Below, piece after piece: positions 50,939 to 59,302 of a stretch of DNA of 64,000 bases. This DNA comes from Fen-1362 sp049516395 (GTDB lineage: Bacteria; Planctomycetota; Phycisphaerae; Sedimentisphaerales; Anaerobacaceae). The notes under the pieces are model-generated. The model was given only the letters and a program-made list of their open reading frames with translations, was not told where the DNA came from and searched no databases. The DNA lies in contig JBEKTD010000009.1 of assembly GCA_049516395.1 (NCBI GenBank), positions 42,388 to 106,387 of the forward strand, in the 5' to 3' direction. Made by a program: the position numbers and the translations under genes. Each line of letters starts with the position of its first letter. Positions within the stretch are counted from its first letter, which is position 1.

Positions 50939-51994
50939 TTACCGCCCCCGTTTAGGCACATATCCGCAAACCGGGTCGCCGGCTAAGTAATTACCCATCA
51001 TCGTCATTGCCCTGGCTTTGCAGCCGCCGCAGACCTCGACGTATTCACACTCGCCGCATTTGCCTTCAAACCCGGCGGCGTCGCGGATTTCATTGAGGAA
51101 TTCCGATTCGCGCCAGATTTTCGCAAAGTTATAGCTGTTATCAACGAGGTTGCCCGCCGGGATATCGAGGAATCCGCAGGTCTGCACGTCGCCTTTGAAG
51201 CTTATAAACCCGAACCCTTTGCCTCCCATACATCCAGCACCTTCGGCGACAAGTCCCCGCGCCTTTGCCTGCTCGCAAATCCTGGCAAACGCGGGGCCGC
51301 ATGTAACGCGGACATCGATTTCCTTTTTCAATTTTATACGCAGAAGCTCGTTGAGGATATATTCGTACTGAATCGGGTCGAGGACGGCATCATCCATCTC
51401 AGCCGCCCGGCCTGTGGGAACAAGCATAAAGGTGTTGAAACATATAGCACCGAGACGTTTGGCAAGCTCGGCAATACCGATGATTTCGCCGGCGTTTTGC
51501 TTGTGTATCGTGGTATTTATCTGGAAAGGCATCTTCGCATTGCGGGCCATTTCAGCGGCGCGCATCACCGTATCGAAGGCCCCGGTAGTATCGCGGAAAT
51601 GGTCGTGGGTCTCAGCATTGGCGCCGTCGATACTGAAAGATAGTGCGGAAACACCAGCTTTTTTTAGCTTGGCTATCGAATCATCGTCGAGAAGATAGCC
51701 GCAGGTCGCCATCACGACGCGAAGGCCTTCTTCTTTGGCGTATTCGATAATCTCATACAAATCGGGACGTTCCATCGGTTCGCCGCCCGTCAATATCAGG
51801 ATTGGTTTGGCAAACTCGGCGATTGAGGCGATTATTTTTTTGCACTGTTTGGTTGTCAGCTCCGACCCGCCAGCGAGCCCGGCGTTCGCCCGGCAGTGTT
51901 TGCAGTGATACCGGCATCGCCTCGTGATTTCAAAGGCGATAAGCCGTGGTTTCAGCTCATCCTGGGCCTTATGCCTCGCTGTATCTGTTTTCAT
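50939..51994 (-). CDS. ahbD: Radical SAM heme synthase AhbD-like
   Basis: The 351-residue radical SAM/SPASM protein converts Fe-coproporphyrin to heme in the alternative pathway. The cluster motif is CRYHCKHC within AFEITRRCRYHCKHCRANAG, followed by LTGGEPMERPDLYEI. The SPASM cysteines are in GCMGGKGFGFIS, QTCGFLD, CGECEYVEVCGGCKARA and PVCGYVPKRG. It begins an operon with ahbAB. The AhbC type (deacetylase) is close in sequence but usually starts differently; no ahbC is in this window. Confidence 0.85.
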   Translation of the reverse strand: MKTDTARHKAQDELKPRLIAFEITRRCRYHCKHCRANAGLAGGSELTTKQCKKIIASIAEFAKPILILTGGEPMERPDLYEIIEYAKEEGLRVVMATCGYLLDDDSIAKLKKAGVSALSFSIDGANAETHDHFRDTTGAFDTVMRAAEMARNAKMPFQINTTIHKQNAGEIIGIAELAKRLGAICFNTFMLVPTGRAAEMDDAVLDPIQYEYILNELLRIKLKKEIDVRVTCGPAFARICEQAKARGLVAEGAGCMGGKGFGFISFKGDVQTCGFLDIPAGNLVDNSYNFAKIWRESEFLNEIRDAAGFEGKCGECEYVEVCGGCKARAMTMMGNYLAGDPVCGYVPKRGR

Positions 51995-52150
51995 ACTGAG
52001 TTAGTGTAATTTATTAGCTCCAGACAGTCAATTGTTCGTTGTATTTACACCGTTTTGGGCTTGCCTTGTCACCGCGGAAACCGTAATATTAAACGGCAAA
52101 ATAGCCCGCATAATATAATGCGGCGTAATTAATTAAGGAAAGGATACTAT

Positions 52151-52255
52151 ATGTCTAAAAGTCGCGATACCAAAAAAGAGACAAAGAAGAAACCGCAAAG
52201 AACATTAGAAGAGAAACGCGCTGCAAAAAGAGCCAAGAGGGCGGGCCTGGTGTAA
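52151..52255 (+). CDS. Very small basic protein (34 residues)
   Basis: The ORF MSKSRDTKKETKKKPQRTLE then EKRAAKRAKRAGLV is preceded by AAAGG seven bases before the ATG. A TATAAT box (52114-52119) and the terminator at 52306 frame it as a complete small transcription unit. More than a third of the residues are Lys or Arg. I recognise similar unannotated short basic proteins in diverse bacteria but know no function; nucleic-acid binding is a reasonable guess. Too short for most gene callers. Confidence 0.65.
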   Translation: MSKSRDTKKETKKKPQRTLEEKRAAKRAKRAGLV

Positions 52256-52305
52256 GTTCTCACCCAGGTTATACCCTTCTTCGTTAAAACTACTAAGGGC
52301 TGGCC

Positions 52306-52344
52306 CCTGCTTCGCCGAAGCAGTTGCGAAGGGCAGGTTTTTTT
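52306..52344 (+). terminator. Terminator of the small basic protein gene
   Basis: CCTGC ... GCAGG outer arms enclose the hairpin CTGCTTCGCCGAAGCAG and are followed by seven T. It ends 89 bases after the stop codon. Confidence 0.6.
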
Positions 52345-52605
52345 CTCGCTCGGCACAGTTCCGTTCTGATTCCGTTAAGACCTGCGCTACGCTGTGCCGG
52401 CTATAGATAATATCCTACAGAAGTGTCAGATTAAGCCCTAAACTATTGCACTTAATCTTACGCTTTTAGACCCGGATACCACGCAAAGCCAGCCGTTACA
52501 GAACATACAACCAGCACAATGCGTAAAGTTCCTGCCCGTCGAAGACAGAGGCGTTTTTAGCAGGCAAACATGACCATAATAGGGCTTTAATTGAGAGGCC
52601 ATTTT

Positions 52606-52614
52606 TGGTATAAT
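52606..52614 (+). promoter_or_regulatory. Extended -10 promoter of the TolC-type operon
   Basis: TGGTATAAT, a TGn extension with a perfect -10 box, 37 bases before the start codon at 52651. Confidence 0.55.
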
Positions 52615-52650
52615 TATGAAAAGGTATACTTGTGGCATCGGGTAGAGGTG

Positions 52651-54327
52651 ATGAAAAACAAACATCGACTGATATCGGCGTTTTACGCATTAAGCGTCAT
52701 TGTTTTGGTAATGACAGGGTGCAACCCTGATTTTCATAAGGCCGACGCCGACAAAGAGGTTTACAAAATTATCGATACCAAGTGGCAGGACAAGTTCGGC
52801 CAAAAAACCAACTATATTATCAGTGACAGCAATATATCCTCCCCGAACGACGTGAACGTTGACAAAACCCCGGTTTTTGAAGAGCCCCTCACACTGGCAC
52901 AGGCAGTTGCCATAGCCACAAAATACAATCGGGACTATCAGTTCCAAAAAGAAGAACTTTATTTGCAAGCTTTGACACTGACAGAAGAGCGTTACAAATA
53001 TGCCTTGAAGTGGCTTGGAACTATCGATTACGAATACACAAAAAACGGCAGTTCGCCTGAAGACAGAACTATCAAATCGGAAGTCGGCACTTCAAAAACA
53101 TTCCTGACGCCAGATGGAATTTTGTTAAACACCAGTTTGGTATTTGACTGGGCAAGGTTTTTAACAGGCGACCCGCGCACCACGTTAAGCGGCGTTTTGA
53201 GCGGCACATTGGATATACCCCTGCTCGGTAACGGCGGCGGCAAAACCGCGTGGGAGAATCTAACACAGACAGAACGAAATGTTTTATACCAGATACGCAC
53301 GTTCAACCGCTATCGCCAGACCTTCGTAGTCGATACCATCACCGCTTATTACGGCGTCCTGCAAAATAAAGACGGCGTAACCAACGCCAAGAACAACTGG
53401 AACAGCAGCGTCGAATACCGAAAACAGGCGGAAATGGAGGCCAAAACCGGCCGCACGGCTCCTTACGAAGTTGACCAAGCCAGGCAGCGGGAACTTAGCG
53501 CTTATGACAGCTATGTAATAACCCTTCAGCTCTACGAACAATCGCTCGATTCATTCAAAATCAGGTTATCATTGCCGGTCAACACCACGCTTGAGCTGGA
53601 CCAGAATGAACTTAGATCGCTGCGAAACTACGGCACAACCGCACCGCAATACACGATTGATAACGCAATCGAAACCGCGCTGAGCTGCCGGCTGGATTTA
53701 GCCAATTTCGCAGACGCTGTCGAAGACGCTCAACGTAAAGTCAAACTTGCCTCCGAAGGACTTGGCCCTAAGCTCGACCTTACCGGCAGCGCAAATGTCA
53801 ACTCACAGGGTAACGAACATATAGACAACTTTCAATTTCACAAGGGAACTTACAATTGGGGGCTTTCCGCCGATTTGCCCTTTGACAGGAAAAACCAGCG
53901 AAACGCCTACCGGCAGGCATTGATAACACTGCAACAACAGCAGCGGGCATACAGTCAGAGCGTTGATTCAGTTGTACAGGACGTCCGCCAGGCATACCGT
54001 CAATTAATGGCAACGGCGGAACAGTTTGTTACCCAGAAAAAAAGCTTGGCTATAGCCGAGGAAAGAGTTAAAAATATGCCATTGTTGCTGAAGTCAGGCA
54101 GGGCAAAAACCAGAGACCTGCTCGATGCCCAGGACTCGCTGCTGCTGGCACAAAACGATCTTACATCCGCACTGGTGGGCCACACCATCGCCAAACTGAG
54201 CTTTTATCGCGACGTCGGCATATTGCAGGTCAAACCAGACGGAATGTGGACGCAATCAGTCATAGTATCCAAGGATCAGGCAAATGAACGAGAACAAAGC
54301 AAACAATCTTCCAAAGACAACCTCTAA
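52651..54327 (+). CDS. TolC-family outer membrane lipoprotein
   Basis: The 558-residue protein has a lipoprotein signal (LSVIVLVMTGC, lipobox cysteine near residue 23) and two outer-membrane-efflux-protein repeats with long coiled helices (YRQTFVVDTITAYYGVLQNK and QRAYSQSVDSVVQDVRQAYR). It forms the outer-membrane exit duct for the export system encoded downstream. GAGGTG stands directly before the ATG; a TTG-initiated frame twenty codons longer overlaps the promoter. The HlyD-type gene overlaps its end by 44 bases. Confidence 0.87.
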   Translation: MKNKHRLISAFYALSVIVLVMTGCNPDFHKADADKEVYKIIDTKWQDKFGQKTNYIISDSNISSPNDVNVDKTPVFEEPLTLAQAVAIATKYNRDYQFQKEELYLQALTLTEERYKYALKWLGTIDYEYTKNGSSPEDRTIKSEVGTSKTFLTPDGILLNTSLVFDWARFLTGDPRTTLSGVLSGTLDIPLLGNGGGKTAWENLTQTERNVLYQIRTFNRYRQTFVVDTITAYYGVLQNKDGVTNAKNNWNSSVEYRKQAEMEAKTGRTAPYEVDQARQRELSAYDSYVITLQLYEQSLDSFKIRLSLPVNTTLELDQNELRSLRNYGTTAPQYTIDNAIETALSCRLDLANFADAVEDAQRKVKLASEGLGPKLDLTGSANVNSQGNEHIDNFQFHKGTYNWGLSADLPFDRKNQRNAYRQALITLQQQQRAYSQSVDSVVQDVRQAYRQLMATAEQFVTQKKSLAIAEERVKNMPLLLKSGRAKTRDLLDAQDSLLLAQNDLTSALVGHTIAKLSFYRDVGILQVKPDGMWTQSVIVSKDQANEREQSKQSSKDNL

Positions 54328-56302
54328 ACCGGCATGGTGGCGGAGCAAATGGTTTATCGCCACCGGTTTAGTCATCGTTATTATAGCGGTGCTGATTATG
54401 ACAATGGCCGCGAATAAAACCTCCACGCCGGCGCCGTCCAAAGCCCTCAGTACCTTCCTCGCTCGCCGAGACAACCTTACCGTTACCGTTACCGAAAGCG
54501 GCAGTATTAAGGCACGAAAATCCATCGATCTCAAATCCGAAGTCGAAGGCCGGGCAACAATCATCAATATCGTCCCGGAAGGTTCGTATGTCACTCCCGA
54601 AGACGTATGCAACGGCAAAATCCTCGTCGAGCTTGATTCGGGCGACTTAAGAGAACAGCAAACCCAGCGTCAAATTGATTTCACCACCGAGGACGCAAGC
54701 TACGCGCAGGCAAAAGAGGCCTACGACATACAGGTCAAACAAAACGAAAGCGATATTACAGCGGCAGAACTCAAAGTCAGGTTCGCCCTTATGGACTTCC
54801 AGAAGTATCTCGGCGAAACGCTCGCAAATCATATCATCGACGCCATCAAGGAAGCAAACGACCCCAACGTTGATACTTCGGCTATTATCGACGTCGATAA
54901 CTTCATCCAGGACACAAACAAGCTCGGAGGCCAGGGCTCACAGGACATTGACGGCTGGAAGGATAAAATCAAACTGGCGGCGGCGAATCTCGCAAACGCA
55001 AAATACCAGCTCGAAGGAACACAGGAGCTTTTTGACGCGAACTACGTCGCTAAAATCGAACTGGACCGCGACGCGCTTTCAAGAGACAGTTATGAAATAC
55101 AGGAAGAAGAGGCGATTGTCTCGCTCAATCTCTACAAGCTTTACGATTTCCCAAAACAGGTCCAGACATTTTTAAGCGCTTACTTCGAATCAAAACGCAA
55201 CCTGGAACGCACTTACGCCAAGGCGCGTTCTCAACTTGCGCAGGCCAAGGCCCAGCTTGAAAGTGCAAAGGCCCGGCTGGACCTTCAGGCGGACCGTCTC
55301 GAAAAAAGCAAAAAACAATTAGCCGCCTGTGTTATTAAAGCGCCCGCCCCGGGCTTAGTCGTCTATGGCTCAAGCATGGACACTATGAGCAGATACCGCG
55401 GCGCCGGTCTTATCGCGCCGGGCGAAACGGTCTATCAGAGACAAACAATTATCACGCTGCCCGATACATCTTCAATGATGGCCGAAATAGACGTCCACGA
55501 GTCATCCGTCGATAAAATAAAGCTGGGACAGAAAGCCACTATCGTTATGGATGCCTTCCCAGACCAGACATTCAACGGCGAAGTCATCAAAATCGCCTCA
55601 TTGCCGGACCAGCAGAGAAACTGGCTTAGTCCCGACATCAAGGTCTATACAACACAGGTCAGTATCGAAGGCACTCATAGCTTCCTCAAGCCCGGAATGT
55701 CCGCACGCGTCGAAATTTTTGTCGATTATGCGCCAAACGCCCTGGTTGTGCCTGTCCAGGTCGTCGCCAACAGAAGCGGCAAAAAAGTGTGTTTCACTGT
55801 AAACGGCGGCAAAAGCATTGAAAAAGAGGTTAAAACAGGTTTGTTCAATGATACATGGGTCCAGATTCTCGAAGGTCTCAACGAAGGCGAAGAAGTTATG
55901 CTTAACCCGCCCAGAATTAACGAGACAAAAAAAGAGTCGGAAAAACAATTAGCCGACAAATTCCCCAAAAATGGACAGCAACCACAGCCGGTGCTGGCCC
56001 AGGCAACCGACGACCAGTCGCAAACATCGGAGCCCAACAGGGCCGGCCGAAGAAGACAGGGTATGCCGATGGGTATGACGGGACCACAGGGTATGCCGCC
56101 TGGGCCAATGGGGGAGCTGCCTGACTTCAACAAGCTTGATGATGCAACCAAAGAAAAAATCAAACAGTTCAGAGAAAGGGCCGCCAAGGGCGAAATGCCC
56201 GACCTTAACCAGATGGACGAACGGTCCCGCGAGAAATTCAAACAATCCCAAAATCGTATGAGGCAGCAGAGCGATGGACAAACTACCAGCCAGGAACCTT
56301 GA
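54284..56302 (+). CDS. Periplasmic adaptor (HlyD/MacA-type) subunit
   Basis: The 672-residue membrane-fusion protein has an N-terminal span (FIATGLVIVIIAVLIMTMAA), a lipoyl-like domain (TVTESGSIKARKSIDLKSEV, then APAPGLVVYGSS), a long coiled-coil hairpin (residues about 120-360) and beta-barrel domains (SMMAEIDVHESSVDKIKLGQ). The last 90 residues are rich in Met, Gln, Gly and Pro, unusual for the family. It bridges the inner-membrane MacB-type transporter with the TolC-type protein. The ATPase gene starts 28 bases before its stop. Confidence 0.86.
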   Translation: MNENKANNLPKTTSKPAWWRSKWFIATGLVIVIIAVLIMTMAANKTSTPAPSKALSTFLARRDNLTVTVTESGSIKARKSIDLKSEVEGRATIINIVPEGSYVTPEDVCNGKILVELDSGDLREQQTQRQIDFTTEDASYAQAKEAYDIQVKQNESDITAAELKVRFALMDFQKYLGETLANHIIDAIKEANDPNVDTSAIIDVDNFIQDTNKLGGQGSQDIDGWKDKIKLAAANLANAKYQLEGTQELFDANYVAKIELDRDALSRDSYEIQEEEAIVSLNLYKLYDFPKQVQTFLSAYFESKRNLERTYAKARSQLAQAKAQLESAKARLDLQADRLEKSKKQLAACVIKAPAPGLVVYGSSMDTMSRYRGAGLIAPGETVYQRQTIITLPDTSSMMAEIDVHESSVDKIKLGQKATIVMDAFPDQTFNGEVIKIASLPDQQRNWLSPDIKVYTTQVSIEGTHSFLKPGMSARVEIFVDYAPNALVVPVQVVANRSGKKVCFTVNGGKSIEKEVKTGLFNDTWVQILEGLNEGEEVMLNPPRINETKKESEKQLADKFPKNGQQPQPVLAQATDDQSQTSEPNRAGRRRQGMPMGMTGPQGMPPGPMGELPDFNKLDDATKEKIKQFRERAAKGEMPDLNQMDERSREKFKQSQNRMRQQSDGQTTSQEP

Positions 56303-56999
56303 TTTTACCGCCGACGGCTCAATCCTTGTTTTTGAAAAACTCTGCAAAAACTATCAGCTTGGCGCCGTCGAGCTTAAAGTCCTGCGGGAAATCAACCTTG
56401 TCGTAAAGAAAGGCGACTACCTTGCCGTGATGGGCCCCAGCGGCTCAGGCAAATCAACCCTGCTCAATCTTATTGGATGCTTGGACAGGCCCTCGAATGG
56501 GAAATACTACCTCGGCGGCCATGATGTTGCCACCCTCGACGACAACGAGCTTTCCGCAATACGCGGCAGGCACATCGGCTTTGTTTTCCAGTCATTCAAC
56601 CTTATATCGCAATTGAACGTCCTGGAAAATATCGAAGTCCCGATGTTCTATCAGGGTATGCCTGAACACCAAAGCAAAGCCAAGGCAATAGAATTAGCTG
56701 AAATGGTAGGACTTGGCGACCGCGTCCACCACAGACCATCGGAATTAAGCGGCGGCCAGCAGCAGCGAGTCGCTATCGCAAGATCGCTGGCAAACGACCC
56801 TTTGATTATTCTTGCGGATGAACCAACCGGAAACCTCGACAGCCAGAGCGGCAGGGACATCCTTAATATACTCGACATGCTTTACCAGCAGGGAAAAACC
56901 CTCATCATTATCACACACGATGAGGATATCGCCAAACATTCACAAAGAGAAATACGCCTGTTCGACGGGCGAATAGATAAACAATGGTATAACCGCTGA
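56274..56999 (+). CDS. ABC transporter ATPase, MacB/LolD-type
   Basis: The 241-residue protein has Walker A GPSGSGKSTLLNLIG, Q-loop FVFQSFNLISQ, the signature LSGGQQQRVAIARSLA and Walker B LIILADEPTGNLD. The ATPase energises a mechanotransmission-type exporter with the permease 3 bases downstream. Here ATPase and permease are separate genes, in contrast with the fused MacB of enterobacteria. The start overlaps the adaptor gene. Confidence 0.94.
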   Translation: MDKLPARNLDFTADGSILVFEKLCKNYQLGAVELKVLREINLVVKKGDYLAVMGPSGSGKSTLLNLIGCLDRPSNGKYYLGGHDVATLDDNELSAIRGRHIGFVFQSFNLISQLNVLENIEVPMFYQGMPEHQSKAKAIELAEMVGLGDRVHHRPSELSGGQQQRVAIARSLANDPLIILADEPTGNLDSQSGRDILNILDMLYQQGKTLIIITHDEDIAKHSQREIRLFDGRIDKQWYNR

Positions 57000-57002
57000 T
57001 AC

Positions 57003-58310
57003 ATGTTCTTATATAGAACCCAAAGGACTCTGAAACTTGGCATTAAGAGCTTATGGCTTCATCGCCTTCGTTCTACGCTTACCGCTCTTGGTATCATATT
57101 CGGCGTCGCATCCGTAATCGCAATGCTTGCCATCGGCGAAGGCGCAAGCAGAGACGCAATGGCACAAATCGCGAGACTCGGTTCGCTCAATATCATCGTC
57201 AAAACTATTCAGCCCCCCGAAGACCAGCACGCCACAGGCCAGCAACAAAGCTTGCAGGAATACGGTCTTACTTACGATGACGCCGAACGTTTCCGAAACA
57301 GCATTCCCAATATACAGGTTATCGTCCCAATCCGGCGTGTCGCGCATCAGGCCTGGTATCGAAACCGAAAAATCCCAGTCGAGGTCATAGGCACCGTCCC
57401 CTGGCATCTCGAAACATCCCCCATCCGGCTGGTAATGGGCAGGTTCCTCTCCAGTTACGATATGGATTACAAACAGGATATCTGCGTCATCGACGAAAGA
57501 GTTATGAACGAACTGTTCAAATTCGACGACCCCCGCGGACAGTTTATCAAAATTGGAAGCGATTATTATTCCGTCGTAGGCATCGTAAGTCCGCAGCCCA
57601 TCGCGGCATCTTCAGAACAACAGCAAGCAAAAGACGCTGAGGCATCAAAAAAACAAGCCGGCGCAAACGCGGGAAATGTTTATATCCCCCTGACAACCGT
57701 CAAAAACCGTTTCGGCGAGATGTCCGTTAAGATATCGGGGCAAAGCGGCGCAAACGTCGAAAAAGTTGAGCTGCAGGAAATCGTTGTCAAAGTCGCCAAC
57801 GCCGACCTCGTTTTGCCCACCCGCGATATCCTCCAGACCGTCCTCGAAAGATTCCATAAAAAAACCGACTATGAATTAACCGTACCCCTCGAACTTCTGG
57901 AGCAGGCAAAACGCACGCAGCGAATCTTCAGCATCGTTCTCGGCTCTATCGCCGCAATTTCGCTTCTCGTAGGCGGCATAGGAATTATGAACATAATGCT
58001 CGCAACTGTAAGCGAGCGAACACGTGAAATCGGCATCCGCAGGGCGCTTGGTGCAAGAAAGAAAGATATCATTTTCCAGTTCCTCTCAGAGACCCTGCTT
58101 TTGACCTTTGCCGGCGGGATACTCGGTATCTTCTTCGGCTGCACTATACCTTTCTTCGTAACTCATTTCGGCAATATGCCGACCGTAATCACCATCACGT
58201 CGCTTCTGCTCTCATTCGGCATATCCGGCGCGGTCGGTATCGCCTTCGGCTTGTACCCGGCTTACCGTGCCGCAAATATGGACCCAATAGAATCCCTCCG
58301 CCACGAATAA
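57003..58310 (+). CDS. MacB-type ABC transporter permease
   Basis: The 435-residue protein has an N-terminal span (RSTLTALGIIFGVASVIAML), a large periplasmic MacB_PCD domain and three C-terminal spans of the FtsX fold with GGIGIMNIMLATVSERTREIG and IRRALGARKKDI. With the ATPase, adaptor and lipoprotein TolC it forms a tripartite export pump. Substrates of such systems are peptides, lipids or macrolides; nothing here shows which. A hairpin that mainly serves the minus strand follows. Confidence 0.93.
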   Translation: MFLYRTQRTLKLGIKSLWLHRLRSTLTALGIIFGVASVIAMLAIGEGASRDAMAQIARLGSLNIIVKTIQPPEDQHATGQQQSLQEYGLTYDDAERFRNSIPNIQVIVPIRRVAHQAWYRNRKIPVEVIGTVPWHLETSPIRLVMGRFLSSYDMDYKQDICVIDERVMNELFKFDDPRGQFIKIGSDYYSVVGIVSPQPIAASSEQQQAKDAEASKKQAGANAGNVYIPLTTVKNRFGEMSVKISGQSGANVEKVELQEIVVKVANADLVLPTRDILQTVLERFHKKTDYELTVPLELLEQAKRTQRIFSIVLGSIAAISLLVGGIGIMNIMLATVSERTREIGIRRALGARKKDIIFQFLSETLLLTFAGGILGIFFGCTIPFFVTHFGNMPTVITITSLLLSFGISGAVGIAFGLYPAYRAANMDPIESLRHE

Positions 58311-58312
58311 CC

Positions 58313-58349
58313 GCTAAAATAAAAAGGGCCACAAAATAATTTGCGGCCC
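58313..58349 (-). terminator. Terminator of the GH44 gene
   Basis: On the minus strand GGGCCGCAAA, a 4-base loop and TTTGTGGCCC pair with one mismatch, followed by TTTTTATTTTA. On the plus strand the T run is missing, but the hairpin can still protect the permease mRNA end. Confidence 0.7.
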
Positions 58350-58380
58350 CTATATTTACAATCAACTAACCTTTACCGGC

Positions 58381-59302
58381 TTATTCACTGTCATAAAGCC
58401 ACCATTCGGCAAATATCATCAGGTCATCTATTTGCACATTGCCGTCGCGGTCGCGATCGGCACCGCTGCACCAGGCATTGGACTGATTGCAATTAGTTTT
58501 AAGCCACTGGCCGGCAAACGTCGAGTAATCTGTGAAATTATATAAATAAGGCGACAGATATGCCCCGTCAATTACCTGCTGCGTTATACCTGGTCCCTGC
58601 CAAGCCACAGCGATATTGTCGCCGCCGCCACCTTCCTTCTGCAAGGCCTCTATGTAATACTTATGCCCCGCCAGCAGCAATTTTGGCGTCGATGTCTGCG
58701 TAGTATATTTAGTCCACTCGTGTGAATTGGTCCAGTCGTTTACATAAGCTATCAGGACGGCATTACTGGGATTGTCATCGGTGCTAAGCCATAACTGACC
58801 ATTGTCGTCGCTGGCAATCCAGAACGTGTAATTGCCGCTGGTTGGCGGGTACAGATACCCGCGAATCCGCGTTCCGTAATTATCCGCCCAGTTTGTCGGC
58901 CCTTCCAGCGAGGTAAGCAATGCTCGCCCATTCGGGTTAGTCGGGTAATTTATGTCCGAAGTCAGGTTGCTGACAGATGTTCCGGAAATTCCGGTCCACC
59001 ATTCACGAAGAATAAAGCCGGTGGCATCGCCGCTGACAACATTGATATTTACTGCCGTTGAGGTAGTTGTCCCGTTATTATTATCCGTTGCTCGTGCGGT
59101 CAAACTGTATCGGCCCAAGTTGACATCGTTCCACGTATAAGAATAGGGCGGTTCTGTATCTTCACCCAGTTTTGTCAAACCCTGGAAGAATTCCACTTTT
59201 GTTACGAAGCCGTTAACAGCGGAAGCATTTGCCTCAATGATAATGTCGTTTCCCGATGTAAATCTATCGCCGTCGAGAGGCGAAGTTATGGAAACGTTTA
59301 GC
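58381..59302 (-). repeat. Shared Ig/PA14/dockerin-like module, copy in the GH44 gene
   Basis: About 920 bases encoding an Ig-like domain, PA14 and the dockerin-like tail. They align nearly colinearly with 60995-61920 in the GH5 gene. Close identity extends to the last codons and to the flanking ACCGGCTTATTC text. Confidence 0.8.
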
